Notes: generated by a model from the letters alone, not told the origin. Shown: positions 33,689 to 45,174, numbered from the stretch's first letter. The stretch: 64,000 bases of DNA from Phlegmacium glaucopus (GCA_015039465.1 MU129989.1:279019-343018); one strand, 5' to 3'. Program-made: numbers and translations.

Positions 33689-34219
33689 ATTTCTTTCTTT
33701 AGCGCTTCACTTTTTGGCCCTGCTAATGGACCTTCAGCATGAATTGAGTTTTTGGAAGTGGCGTCAAAGAAGGGATCTACTAAAAAGGCAGGGGCTTCCC
33801 TGGTAAAGGATGGAACTAAAAAAAAGGGGAAAAGTTCGTATTGTTGTTATTTCATATTGATTTTTCTTTGACTTTTTATACTGCTTTTAGCCCTGTTGAA
33901 GACCTATGCTCTGGGAATGAAGAAAGTGACAGGTAGTTCATCCGCAAAGTTTGTTGTTTTTATTTCGTTACTCTATTCTGACTGTTTTTCGCATAGGAAC
34001 CTCTATTACATGGATTACCTTCATAATAATGACCCCATCACACCCAGGTGCATTCGAAATCCACTGGAAAACACTCAGTAAGGAAGAACAAAAGGTAAGT
34101 ATTAAATTTTCTTGTCGTTAATTCTGTTAAATAATTTCCCTGACACCAAACCCCTGTAGAAGTATACCGAGTGGAGTAAGCAACAGAAGGAGGAGCTAGG
34201 AGATTTGGCGCAAGATTAA

Positions 34220-36226
34220 ACAGGCTTTGACAATGCCCAGTACGCCTCTCGAGGCTCTTTTTCCATAGTTGCACACACTAATATCATTGTCAGTCTCATT
34301 TTTATTTGCCCTTACAGTCTCAACTCCTTTTTGCTAACTGTGTGCTCCTCGCTACCTCTCCACTGCTCTTTATTGCCTGCTCGTAATCCCGATAACCTGG
34401 CCTACATTTCTTCAGCGTTCGCTTGTACCATCACCTCGTGTCCCATTTCTGTTGTCACTCTGCTTGTCTTAGCTTTCCTGGTCTCTGCTTTCTGCTGCTT
34501 CATTCTCCTTTTGGTACCCTTCGTTGCTTCTCTCGACTTGTGTTGTATGCCTCAATGCCTCTGTGATGTGGCCTTACCATGATATGGTACGTCTGCCTCA
34601 TTCTCTGTGAAATTTTAATCTGATTTGGACTTGTAGTAATTTTATTAGTCTCTGGCATTTTGTATTAGCGAGGTTGTATTCTGTTTGATATGCCTAGATG
34701 TGGTTTCTTACCTGGTTTGAAATGGTTGTATGGTGCTCAACATTATTTGCTAGACATCGTTAGACATGGATAGATACAATAATATGATGTTTACCAGACT
34801 TGCTAGAATTTGTTTGATACCGCAAGATGACGTTGGAAATCCCATATAACCAATACCTGCCAGAACCAAATCATATAACTAAATACAACATGTGTGACAG
34901 CGTTATATAAGATTGTATACGGTGAGACACATTTCTCACTGGGGATGAGCTTACAGGTGCCAAAGAGGCCTAAGTGAAGGATTTGAGGAACAAGGCAAGG
35001 GTATGGATATTCAGATCCTTCTAGGATTTATCACAAGGAATTTGTGTATTTTCAAAAAAATTCTGCTTTGAACCATGTAGCTCTTTTTTTGCTGATTTTT
35101 TTGCAAAATTTTTTATCAAAATCCATTGAGAAATGGCCTGGCTACACCTCCTGCATGGTTGCCCTGTTTCATCAAATTTAGAATATGTCCAAATTAGGCA
35201 ACTCAACTCCCTGCACATCAATTATTGATCTACCATGGTGAGCCCATAGATTATTCATTTCTTCAGAATTTTGGACAAATAAAATTGCAAAATGTAGAGA
35301 ATATTTAGATGTACATGTCCATGAGTCCAAACCTGGAAATTTACCCATGACGATCACCAGTGCATCTCTTGCTTCCACCTGTGCCTTCTTGGGCTATTAT
35401 CTTCACAACAGATGAGATTTAGGATTATATTTGCAGAGATAAAATCATCTACTTGTATATTGTTTCAATTCTACAAGTTCAAAAATTTAATTACTGGCCC
35501 CTAACCATGTTAAAGTGCACATTTTGAGGGTCTATCTTGACAGAGGGGGCACTAATTAAAATTTTGGACTTGTAGATCAATTGGAGTTTGGATTCTAAGA
35601 AAAATCCTGCTGAAAATCATGCTCATAGGTGTTGTGGTTGAAGGGATAATGTCCAATCTCTTTGGAGCCTCATATTTGGCAGGCAATTGAGATTCATTTC
35701 ACATTTTTGGGTTAAATATAATGTTTTTCCTGTAAGGAATATTTTAGGCTGTATAATTACTTCTTATTCTTAAATACAGCACAATTTTTTTGTATCTTGG
35801 AGGTGTGGAGAGCACAAATGCAATGTCTCAAGAAAATGACTGTGTCACATACACTGAGAATTGTGCTAATATCATACTTGGATGAAATTTAAAATTATAT
35901 TCCTAACAAAATGTTTAGAATTGAAAATGTAGCATATTCTCCCACCAAAACCAATTTCAGAAATGAGTTGTTGAAGAGTTCTATACCTTAGAAGCTTCAG
36001 CTATCAATTTGGCTGGGGAAACATGCATCTGGAAACAACAGTACAAATTCACAAAATTTTATTTATTGTATCTGATTCACATCCTATTTATATGGACATA
36101 CATCACTGTCTCAGTTTCTGAGATGTGACACATCTGTGACATATAGCCAGATGTCATGGGTGACAGGCATTGCCCACCACCAATGGTCATGATCATTAAT
36201 GACAGGCATCTAAATGTTATATTAAT
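34220..36226. other. No gene seen
   Basis: This is AT-rich sequence downstream of the accessory gene. A leucine/cysteine-rich open frame at 34,331-34,582 shows no known motif and probably reflects T/C-rich composition. The right end of the CACTA element should lie here or further right. I could not find its terminal repeat. Confidence 0.5.
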
Positions 36227-36595
36227 TGTTATAGCAACTATAAGCTTGTACTTGTGTTTGGTACTGGGCAATATAGACCAAATAACTAGAGTCCTTATAC
36301 ACAAGCAACCATTATCTCCTAACTAAGACTTAAGGGTGAGTGTTCTGAGCAAGCTATAGATTAAGACTGTGGATGTACAGAAGGTCTAAACTAAGGGAAA
36401 GGAGCTATGGGTATGGCTCTTATATACTAAAGGTATGAGTCACATTGAGGCAGTGGTCTGTGCTAAGATAATGAGTCCAATTGTGAGTTGTAGTATGCTA
36501 AGTATACATTGTTCAGGCAGAGAGGTTGAGAGTGAGGCAAAGGGAAGAAGGGAAAAGAGAGGGGAGTCCAGTGAATGTTCCAGCTGTTCATAACA
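36227..36595 (-). repeat. Solo LTR, family 3
   Basis: The 369-bp segment starts TGTTATAGCAAC and ends GTTCATAACA. It is flanked by TTAAT / TTAGT, a 5-bp duplication with one mismatch. It is homologous, in inverted orientation, to 57,510-57,944; the shared part includes TTATATACTAAAGG / CTAGTATATAAGAGCC, a likely LTR promoter box. It is older and shorter than the 57.5-kb copy. Confidence 0.72.
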
Positions 36596-39500
36596 TTAGT
36601 TCTTTTCACTATATTTAATAGAATAGTCAATATAGTGATGTGATTTATTCTTTGTAGTCAAATAAGATATTTTAGAGTTTACCTGATAACTAGCTTTGAT
36701 TTTGCTTGTTCTAATTCCTCTCTTTTGTCAATTATTTATAATCTCACACAACTTACTTGAAATAATGGGTGCTATCAGTAAAGGATACTACATAGAGTTT
36801 CAAGTGAACACAAACTTGGAGTGGGAGATCAGTACCTATGTATGTAGGTACTGGAAGGACCTGAAGAAGAAAGAGTGTGTTATTGGGGTGAGTTTTCCCT
36901 TCTTTTTCTTTTTCTTTTTCTTTTTCTTTTTCTTTTTCTTTTTCTTTTTCTTCATGATTTCAAGTTACAATATCTTTTTATGAACCAGGCAACAGGATAA
37001 TATGAGGTATATCTATTGATCTATTTATATTACAAATTTTAAAGCTGTTTTCTGCAGTTTGGGGATGTATTGAGCAGTGTGGAATATAAGTTCAACTTTA
37101 TTTCTACCTGCCAATAATACCAATAAGAAAATGATTGGTCACATGATTGAAGTAAGGTGTTACAAGAAACACAAACAAACCATTGTAGTGCCATTGGGGT
37201 GTGTCAGAAAATTCTAAGTGAACATAAATGTAGATTGTAAAATATGATTTCATGGAGTGCCACCATTTTTTTGGTGACCATTCTGTTCTGGAAGCTTATA
37301 GTACTTAGTTTTTTAGTTTTTTCACAACTTACAGTGGCCAATAATAAGTAATTGGTTTAATAATGTTTTTTTTATGGCTATGCTACACAGGCTGCTACTG
37401 TTATGCAAGCTAGTTGGGTGAACACATGCAAAGAGTTTTCCCAGTCCTGGAAGGATTCCGATTATTTATAAACAACTGTAAACAATTAGTTGTTAGCAAT
37501 CACATGTTGACATATGTTTGTCTGGTTGCTCAGACTCAGTAGGATCAGATAATAATGCTAAACAAAAAGTTATCTCAACTTGGAAAATGGAATCTCTAAG
37601 CACAGAAGTGTACATGTGATACAACTAGGACTACTTTCCTGCTGCAATTATTGTTACAGCTGCTTGCAAAATGCTAGGCCATTTCAAAAATTTCTGTGTG
37701 CCTTCATTTGGTGCAAATACACCTTTTGGGTAGATCTGTTAGATAATGACAAATTGGAACCCGATCCATTAGGATCTGCAAACTGTTGAAGAGCTAGTTG
37801 CTGAGGTTGTGGACATTGACCACTGCATATATTGCCATGACATATGTAGTTATTGTACTCAGACAAGGCCATGAGCAACCAGAGTGGAGCATGGAGCTGA
37901 AATAGCAACCACATACTTTACCAAAACCAGATGTTTACACCAAACACAAGCATACACAGAAAATTTAGAAGTAGCTCAGTATTTTGCAGGCAGCTGTAAT
38001 TTTGATGTAGTATCTTTATGGATTCATGTCAGTAGATCTGATAGTCCAAATGTTCAACATGGTAGAGTCCAGTTAGAGAGGAATATGTCACTCTAATTTG
38101 ATACATTGACAAGCAATTTATTATTATTTACAATATTGTACATATTTATTTCAATATAAACAATAATTAGGTCAGATCCATACATGAGAATTTTACTGAG
38201 GTAGGGATATCCTCCTCTGTTTCCACAAGGTGACACTTTCATATGTACATTTGCAAATATTGGGGGTAAGTAAATCTTTGACCTCATGTTCCCATGCTTT
38301 CTGTAGTGTACAATCATAAATATTATTCAATCATCAGAATGGGTAAAATTTGTACTTGTTGGAACTTATCATCAAGCAATGTTTAAGGTCCTTAAAGCTG
38401 TCATCATCTTGAGTTTGCCAAAATGAGTTTGAACACAAAAAAAAGAAATAGTGACTATGACAATATCACCTCTCTGGAATTGGATGGGATGTTGGTATAT
38501 CTATCATTCCAGTTGGCAGTAAGATTGTTGGGCTGTAGTTTCCAAAGAAAACTTACCCCAATTGCTGTCCTGTTTTAATCTCTTCACTTGTTCTGTATAG
38601 TCATCCTTTTTGATTCACCTTTTTGCTTTCTTTACATTTCTAAATAGTCTGGCCTTTGTCCTTATCAGTTTTGTATGATTTCCATCACCTACTCAATGAA
38701 GAGATATCCACCTTTTATCTTTTCATATTCATCTTAAAGGCCAACAATCAAAATTCTATGGCTATAGGCTTTAGCAACAAATATAGAACAAGAGGTTGCC
38801 CACACCAATTAGTTTGTCTTTGTTTGTTCCCTTATTTTCTTGACACAGTGATAGAAAGATTTTATCTATTAATAATTTTCTTCTTTCTTGTTGTCCCCTT
38901 GGTCACCCACAGAAAATCATAAAATCAAATGAAGTATGTGACACAGTATGAACACAATGAATTGGTGAAATTACATAAGGTAGCAAGATGTCATATATAA
39001 GGGAAGATCAAATTGTTAAATTGCATAAGGTAACAAGATATCAAGAGTAATGAAATGGGTTGAGTACAAATGGTTACAAGTTAAGAAATTTTAGATTGTT
39101 TAAGTACAGAATGCAGGAATGTATTGTCATTAATGGAACAATTGAAATATAGAAAGCTCAACTTACCAAGTTTTATCCATTAAATCTTTATTTTCCTCCA
39201 AATCAGTATAAACAGGTCTCTAGCTGCTAGTGAACTAAAATTAATGATTTATCCCCTCCACCTTCTTGTTGTCTTCAGTTTTCTGGCAATTAACAAAATT
39301 TCTTGTGAGACTTCTGTTGTGCTGGGGCCCCCTTGTGAAGGGCTCTAGCTGCTAGTAAACTAAAGTTGATGATTTGTCCTATCCACCTTCTTCTTACCAT
39401 CTTCAGTTTTCAGTTTTCTGGAAAAGAAGTGATTCACTTGCAGAATTAAGCTAATTACATGCATCAAATCCCTTCACATTACATTATTTTCCTGATTTTC

Positions 39501-40027
39501 TTGGATGGAACTGTACACATAATGGGAAAAAATATAAAAATAATGTCTTGTCCTGTTTTTTATAAAACTTATAAAACAGCATTAATGACTGTTGGTCATT
39601 ATCATTGATTCTTATGAGTTACATGGCAATGATTTGCATGCCTGTTGGCATCTTCAACCTTTCCAAATGAGTGATTGCTGGTTTTGTCATTGTGATTGGC
39701 AATTGCTTGTTAATCCAATCTTGATCAAAGTCCATGATTGAGGGAACCTGGTTGAGAATGGTTAGAAACACATAAGAATAATATCAAGTTTAATCTACAA
39801 GACTTCAAAAAATTTTCAATCTGTTATCACTTATCCTTATTGTTGAATAGTTTGGCAGCTTGTCTTTTAATCACTATTCTGATGTTGATGAAATAAGCTC
39901 ACTTGCTCTATAGATTGAGTGGTACAGATTTTGGATTTGCAACTAGTTCAAAGAGTTCAAATTGGTCAAATTTTGGCCAAGGATTGATTCTATGATCATA
40001 GAAAATCTGCAGCATGCCTTACCTTAT
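36596..40027. other. Noncoding stretch with microsatellite
   Basis: No gene is recognised. A (TTTTTC)n microsatellite lies at about 36,896-36,953 and creates a false Phe-rich ORF. A segment at about 37,460-37,535 (AACAATTAGTTGTTAGCAAT...) has a relative at about 43,220-43,280, so a dispersed repeat is present. A two-copy direct repeat is listed separately at 39,212-39,421. Confidence 0.55.
39212..39421. repeat. Two-copy direct repeat
   Basis: CTCTAGCTGCTAGTGAACTA at about 39,215 recurs as CTCTAGCTGCTAGTAAACTA at about 39,344. Both copies run on through CCACCTTCTT to TTCAGTTTTCTGG. The period is roughly 130 bp. It is noncoding. Confidence 0.65.
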
Positions 40028-40292
40028 CATTAAAGCAGTACTTTACCCTCCCCCACACAATCCGAGCGGTTCCGAGTGACTCCAAGCAGTTCCAAGCAGT
40101 TCCAAGCAGTTCCGAGTGGAATCCGAGCAGTTCCGAGCAGTTCCGAGTGGAATCCGAGCAGTTCCGAGCAGAATCTGAGCTCAGTCTGAGCAAAAATAAA
40201 AAATTATATATAAGTCATATTCCAACCAAATTCCAACCATATTCCAACCATATTCCAAGTCACTCTGAGCACATTATGTATTCTACTTATTA

Positions 40293-40600
40293 ACTAAGTG
40301 TACAAATATTTGTTCATCAATCACAGACATCATCAACATCCAAAAAACTAAGTGTACAAACATTTGTCCATCACAGCCATCATCAACATCCAAATAACTA
40401 AGTGTACAAATATTTGTCCATCACAGCCATCATCAACATCCAAATAACTAAGTGTACAAATATTTGTTCATCAATCACAGACATCATCAACATCCAAATA
40501 ACTAAGTGTACAAATATTTGTCCATCACAGCCATCATCAACATCCAAATAACTAAGTGTACAAATATTTGTCCATCACAGCCAACATCAACATCAAAATA
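40293..40600. repeat. Tandem repeat of about 50-60 bp
   Basis: The unit contains AACTAAGTGTACAAATATTT, then GTCCATCACAGCCATCATCA and ACATCCAAAT. About five to six copies occur, some with a short CAATCACAGA insertion. The array lies inside the transposon, downstream of the stop codon of its gene. Confidence 0.85.
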
Positions 40601-40683
40601 CATGTAAATCTCACCATCAACATCATCAACATCAATCACAGACATCATCAACATCCAACCATAACTAAGTCTACAAACATTCA

Positions 40684-40739
40684 TCAGACATCAACATCAA
40701 CATCACCAACATCAACACCATCAACACCATCACCATCAA

Positions 40740-40799
<60 letters not shown>

Positions 40800-42882
40800 T
40801 TTTTCTTGTGTTATCTTGTTTTTCTATAACATATCTTGTGTGATAAAAGAGCATAGTGTGCAGAAACCAGTTGAAGTTTCCTGGTACCATCCGTTTCAAA
40901 ATCAACTCAAAACCACCTAACCAAGAATTTAACTGCTCACATGCCTATTTATTCATTAGCAATTTGTTATCAAATAATAATTGACAAACTAACCTGTGTA
41001 TTAAAGGCCCTTTTCAAGCAAGGCTGTCCCTTCTTATCAACTGCAGGTATGATCAAATTTGGGGCTGAACCATCAGTGGGTGCAGGATTACACCATGTGC
41101 GGCACAAGAAATCATTAACCCTATGATTTTTATAGTGGTATGAGTCTACTATAAATCGGCTAGTCTTCTTCCATTCCTCCCAGCTTCCATTGATTATACA
41201 AGTACGCAGTACCATACATGCTTTATCAATACATATATAATCTGGCTGTGATTCCTCACTTGGATAAACACTGGCTAAGAAGTTGAGTATATGTGTTGGT
41301 GACTCAGACTTAGCAAATTTGGCCCAAGCAATCACTGTACCACAAGGTGCACAGATGGTTTCAATACAATAGAAACAGCTTGGACTAAAGTAATCCTTCT
41401 TCTTTGGTTGCTCTAATGAAGCCTCTTGATCATGAGGTTGTATATTTCTTTGAATACCAGATTGCCAAGGCATAGTTTCTCCAGATCTTCTTAGCATACG
41501 CTTAACTCCAGATAGAGTCTCACGACTATGGCTTTCAATGTACTTTTTCCATTCTGGTTGATGTTGTACACAAGCCTCAGTTTGATTGACTTTTATATTT
41601 GGACAATCATGGACACGGCACCTAGCACCATACTCCATTTCATGAAATGGACAAAATACACCACCTCTAGCATTCAGGAGATCAGATGTGCAGTCTTGAT
41701 ATGCACAGTGTGTTGGCCCCATAACAATTCCATCAAGTACAACCATTTTTACAGGTGCACGATCTGATTCAATTTGGTCCACATTCTCATATTGTGAACG
41801 TCTATAAGGTTGAGTGCATTCTGAGCAAGCATGCCCATTAGCAACATTTATAATCCCATTTTTCCCAAGATGTTCAAAGGCTTGTTGAGTAACATCATCA
41901 ATTGCAAGGCCATCCTTGAGTGTTAAATGTTGGTTTAAGGAAGAACCAATTACTCTGACTGACTCTTGAACAAATGCTTGCCAAATTATATGACGGGAAA
42001 CCAGGCAAGATGTCTCTGGATTTAAATGAGCATAGCTTTTATTCCAAAAATCTGTATATGCTGCAGCTGAGGCATGAAAGCTATATATAGCATTCACCAC
42101 TGCATTGGAAAAAAACCGGTCTACCCATACACTTTGTCCCACTTTCAGATATTTTGCAGAATTCAAATACACTCTTTGTGCATTATCTGTACCTTTGTTT
42201 AAAGCCTCATGATCTGCATAATACACAGTTTTACATTTAGGACACTTTCCTGAAAGCACTGCCACATTTTTATAAGTTTTGATGCCTTTGATCAATGTAA
42301 CTCTTGGTATGTCACGGTCTCTAGTGGTCTGATGTAATGCACATGGATCACATCTAATGTCTTCACATTCCATTGATAGAGGACAGATAATATGAACAGC
42401 AGTAATCTCATCATGAGAAACTGAGTTTAACCTATTTTTTGATTTGCCAGATTTGGAAAAAGGATTTAGCTCCAAAACATCCATGAACTTGTCAAGTTTG
42501 ACAGTTAAAGGGGTGATAAGGTCATCACTACTGAATGTTACAGGAAGTTCAGTATCTGTGAAGAGCTTGCTTGTTTTTTCCTGCAACCTATCTCTCAGAC
42601 TCCGTGCTAGTGCTTTTTAATCCATCCAGAAGATAATTGTTTAAGTTCTCCAGTGCACTGAGGATTCTTTTGGCGGGCATGCAAGTTAAGAAGACTTGGA
42701 TTTTCAGTCATGGTAAACAAAACCAGAAGAACAGTTGCCAGTGAAATCTGAGAGTTAAAGTTGTTGGTGATAAATTTGTTGAAAGTCTGGAAGGATATAT
42801 CTGGAAATGGCCTCTCTGAAGACATTGCAGCAGTCATTGGTAGACCAGAAGCAAAGAACAACAGAAAAAACAACATAGGCAT
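40684..42882 (-). CDS. CxC5/CxC6 KDZ-associated protein, probable transposase
   Basis: Exon 1 runs from ATG 42,882 to 40,994; a 49-bp intron (40,945-40,993, branch CTAAT) joins NTQ to ACEQLNSWLGGFE; exon 2 ends at 40,684. A one-base loss in the T-run at 42,614-42,618 shifts the frame between GWIKK and ALARSLRDRLQEK. In the 42,586 frame, residues 67-125 match a CxC5 cluster (CEDIRCDPC ... GKCPKCKTVYY) and 294-342 a CxC6 cluster (CPFHEMEYGARCRVHDC). Asp285 (VVLDGIVMG), Asp454 (ICIDKAC) and the Glu of CEQLN could be an RNase-H-fold triad, with HYKNH between the last two. The C-terminus has a run of about 19 Asp from a (GAT)n microsatellite. One frameshift may be all that disables it. Function is inferred. 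Confidence 0.8.
40741..40799. repeat. (ATC)n microsatellite
   Basis: About 19 perfect ATC/TCA units. On the minus strand they encode the poly-aspartate near the C-terminus of the transposon protein. Confidence 0.95.
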
Positions 42883-43114
42883 TTTGACCAGAAATGCAAG
42901 TATCCAAATCCAGAAGTAACTGCTCGGAGTTTGGTCGGAATGAGTCCGAGTAAAGTGGAAAATTGGCTGGCTCTCACCAAAAAATCCATTCCGAGCGGTT
43001 CCGAGTGACTCCGAGTGACTCCGACCAGATTCCGAGCAGAATCTGCTCGGAACCGCTCGGAGTCACTCGGAACCGCTCGGATTGTGTGGGGGAGAGTAAA
43101 GACCTCCATTAAAG

Positions 43115-44761
43115 GTAAAAATTGATGTTTTGGTAATATCTATTGACTAACAGTAATATCAGTTTCTCAGAACTAGTGTAGATAGATGTTGGTAATATGG
43201 AAACCAACTTGACTCTTTATATACAAATAACTGTCAACAATCAATTACTAGCAATCATATGTTTATATATGTTTGTCTATTCCTACTGAACATTGAATAA
43301 CATCCTAATCAGATTGTGAGAACTCAAGAACCAAGAATAATATATGAAGAAGACAAAAAAGTGTACTTGTCAGCTTTCTATGATCTTATGATCTAATCCA
43401 TCTAAATGTTAATAATCATTATTTAATAATTATAAATGCTTTGATCACTGATAAGTTATATTTCATGATAACAATTAACAATTATTGTATAATTGAAAAA
43501 TAATGAAAATAATATTAATATAACTACAAAAAGTAAGACTTGTATTGCTATGCAATGCAGCAGCAACCATAGTCTGATGGTTGGATTTCATCAGAGACTA
43601 GAAATTTATGTAAAGGGCTGTACAATTGCAGCCAGTTGAAGAGTAAACTCAACAGCATGATTTCAGGGGACATACAAGACATTTTTGTTGGTTGAGCAAG
43701 TAGTAACATCCAGGAATGTGTCAAGCAGGTACTGGTGTAAGGAATAGAGAATTCCTATGCATGGATTACAAACAGCATCATGTGACACAGGTCACAAGGA
43801 CTTCTTGTTTTGGTATCTCGCAAGTGGCCCTGTATGTGGCTTACATTGTTTGAAGTAGTAGAAATACAGTAGAAATGTACAGAGAATATGATCACCTTTC
43901 CCCCAGTATCTCTTATTCCAAACCTACAGATACTATCATTCTTACACTGGGTAACATTGTGAGATGAGGTGGTGATGTCCAAAAGATAAAAAGGCATGGT
44001 TTTTATCCCTACTACCACACTAATGAGTACTTCCCCATCAAGGAAGGTTGGGGAATCTCACCTCAGGTAGGGACATCATACCTACAAGTTTTGAACAAGA
44101 GGCTGACACTTGTCAACATCAGGCTAGACCACCAAACAACACTAGAGAGGTGATTTCAGCATCATCTTCAAGATTCAGTGTCAAAAATACCTGTGATGTT
44201 TGTTGAGATCAAACCAATATCAGCTATCAATTTCCTCTCAGCTCAAGCAGATGCTGATGATCAAATGTAACAATGGTTCCTGAATTCTCTGATGCAACCC
44301 CATCCATTTTCCATGGTCTTAGCACATTTGGACACATAGTGTGCATGTATAAGCTTGATAAGGACAGTAATTGAATCATTCCTAAGCCACTCCAAAACTC
44401 CATGAAACTGTTGATGTTATGTCTAGTGTTGGGACTTAGACTTGACAACCCTGGAGGAAGCAGATTGAATTCTGGAGATTTTTGATGAAGTCAAGAAGGT
44501 GATGCTCCATAAAGGGTGCATGTAACTGCAATTACCTAGTTACTCCCATCTGAATATCTTGTGGGATAGCTTGCTTTGTGTAAAGAGCAATAGTCTTTAC
44601 ACTCTTTGCTCTGCTTGATTACTTTTTCCAACATATTGTGGGTGTGACTTCCTCTCATTGTTGCTTCTTTCCTTATGCTTGGTTCATCTCATCTTAGTTT
44701 TGTTGTTCTTGCCTTAAAATTTAGCTTCTCCTTACTCTGCTTCTGTGGCCTGCATGCTTTC
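43115..44761. other. No gene seen
   Basis: AT-rich noncoding sequence. A segment near 43,220-43,280 resembles 37,460-37,535. The small open frames at 43,755-44,018 and 44,227-44,448 have no recognisable features. Confidence 0.5.
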
Positions 44762-45174
44762 TGTTGAGATCTATACCCTAGATAATAGTGTGACAGATAG
44801 CACACTCAGTCAATGATCTAATGACTCCTATTGATAGCATACTGTACCTAGGATGACAGTGTAACGGATAGCACACTGGTTACAGTAAGTGATAAGAAAA
44901 ATTAGTTCAAACTGGTAAATGTAAGTGGCTCACCTCATTCAATGATATAACAATTAAGGTGTGTCTATGTAGTTTATAAGATATATATATAAATATAACA
45001 ATGGCACACAGTGTCACAAAAAAATATTTCAACTCTCCTCCTCAGATAGAATTGTGTAAGATCAATGAGGGAGTGAAGGTGAATGAATTTAGGTCTTTTG
45101 AGTGCTTCAGTGAGTAGGTCAGCCACATTGTTGTTGGTGTTGATGTAGGATAGTGAGACTTCGCTGCTGTTCAT
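44762..45174 (-). mobile_element. Copia fragment: 3' LTR plus RNase H end
   Basis: 44,762-45,032 resembles the copia LTR at 6,010-6,328 (start TGTTGAGATCTATACCCTAG; the CTCAGTCA...ATCTAATGACT motif), followed by the CTCTCCTCCTCAG purine tract complement. The adjoining minus-strand frame to 45,174 encodes SYINTNNNVADLLTEAL, matching SYINTRDNVADLFTKAL of the copia element at 1-6 kb. The rest of the element is absent. It belongs to the same lineage but is more diverged. Confidence 0.8.

Larger units (their letters stand above)
10467..34219 (+). mobile_element. CACTA (Tnp2) transposon interrupted by nested insertions
   Basis: Pieces of one Tnp2-type transposase gene lie at 10,467-10,487, 20,953-21,965 and 28,401-30,549. 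An accessory gene follows at 30,615-34,219. The first junction is exact: removing the Gypsy element and one copy of its ACAAC duplication restores the frame (GTG TAC AAC AAT CAT). Nested inserts are the Gypsy element (10,488-20,947), a repeat-rich insert (21,966-23,534), a gag-only LTR element (about 23,546-28,399) and a DNA element inside an intron (32,021-33,688). About 21 kb of this 23.7 kb span is therefore later insertion. The outer CACTA terminal repeats were not found on either side, so the true boundaries lie further out. Confidence 0.8.
30615..34219 (+). pseudogene. Six-exon accessory gene of the CACTA element
   Basis: Exons by GT-AG and phase are 30,615-30,895; 30,952-31,962; 33,703-33,837; 33,891-33,932; 33,997-34,094; 34,160-34,219. 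Exon 1 reads MASQYTPPLTRSLSRSNEQD. Exon 2 starts VLYDKSLKLTIESG and holds a conserved-looking region (KITYFFQHDYTEFVKLKNKW; SKFFRQEMYSRFPYLSLC), then a Ser/Pro/Thr-rich tail with a possible basic nuclear signal (TKRKAASEM). The last exons read FEIHWKTLSKEEQKKYTEWS, faintly like an HMG box. One in-frame TGA lies in exon 3 (GPSA-stop-IEFLEV). Intron 2 carries a DNA transposon. The function is unknown. Its place 66 bp after Tnp2 suggests a second, DNA-binding transposition protein, like TNPA-type partners, but this is inference. Confidence 0.7.
40036..43106 (-). mobile_element. DNA transposon encoding a CxC5/CxC6 protein
   Basis: The element is 3,071 bp, flanked by a perfect 8-bp duplication CATTAAAG (40,028-40,035; 43,107-43,114). 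The left end is CAGTA and the right end, reverse-complemented, is GAGGT. Each is followed by CTTTAC(C/T)CTCCCCCACA and then a shared CAATCCGAGCGGTTCCGAGT, so the inverted repeats exceed 40 bp. Subterminal arrays of about 10-12-bp TCCGAGCAGT-type words occur at both ends. The single gene on the minus strand encodes a CxC5/CxC6 protein. The complete ends suggest a fairly recent insertion. Small relatives occur at 8,913-9,355 and 32,021-33,688. Confidence 0.88.

Noticed and set aside
34331..34582. Possible small membrane protein
   Set aside because: The hydrophobic bias follows from T/C-rich DNA; no homology, signal or splice context supports it.
36696..36983. A 95-codon frame with a long Phe run
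   Set aside because: The run is a (TTTTTC)n microsatellite and the rest has no features.
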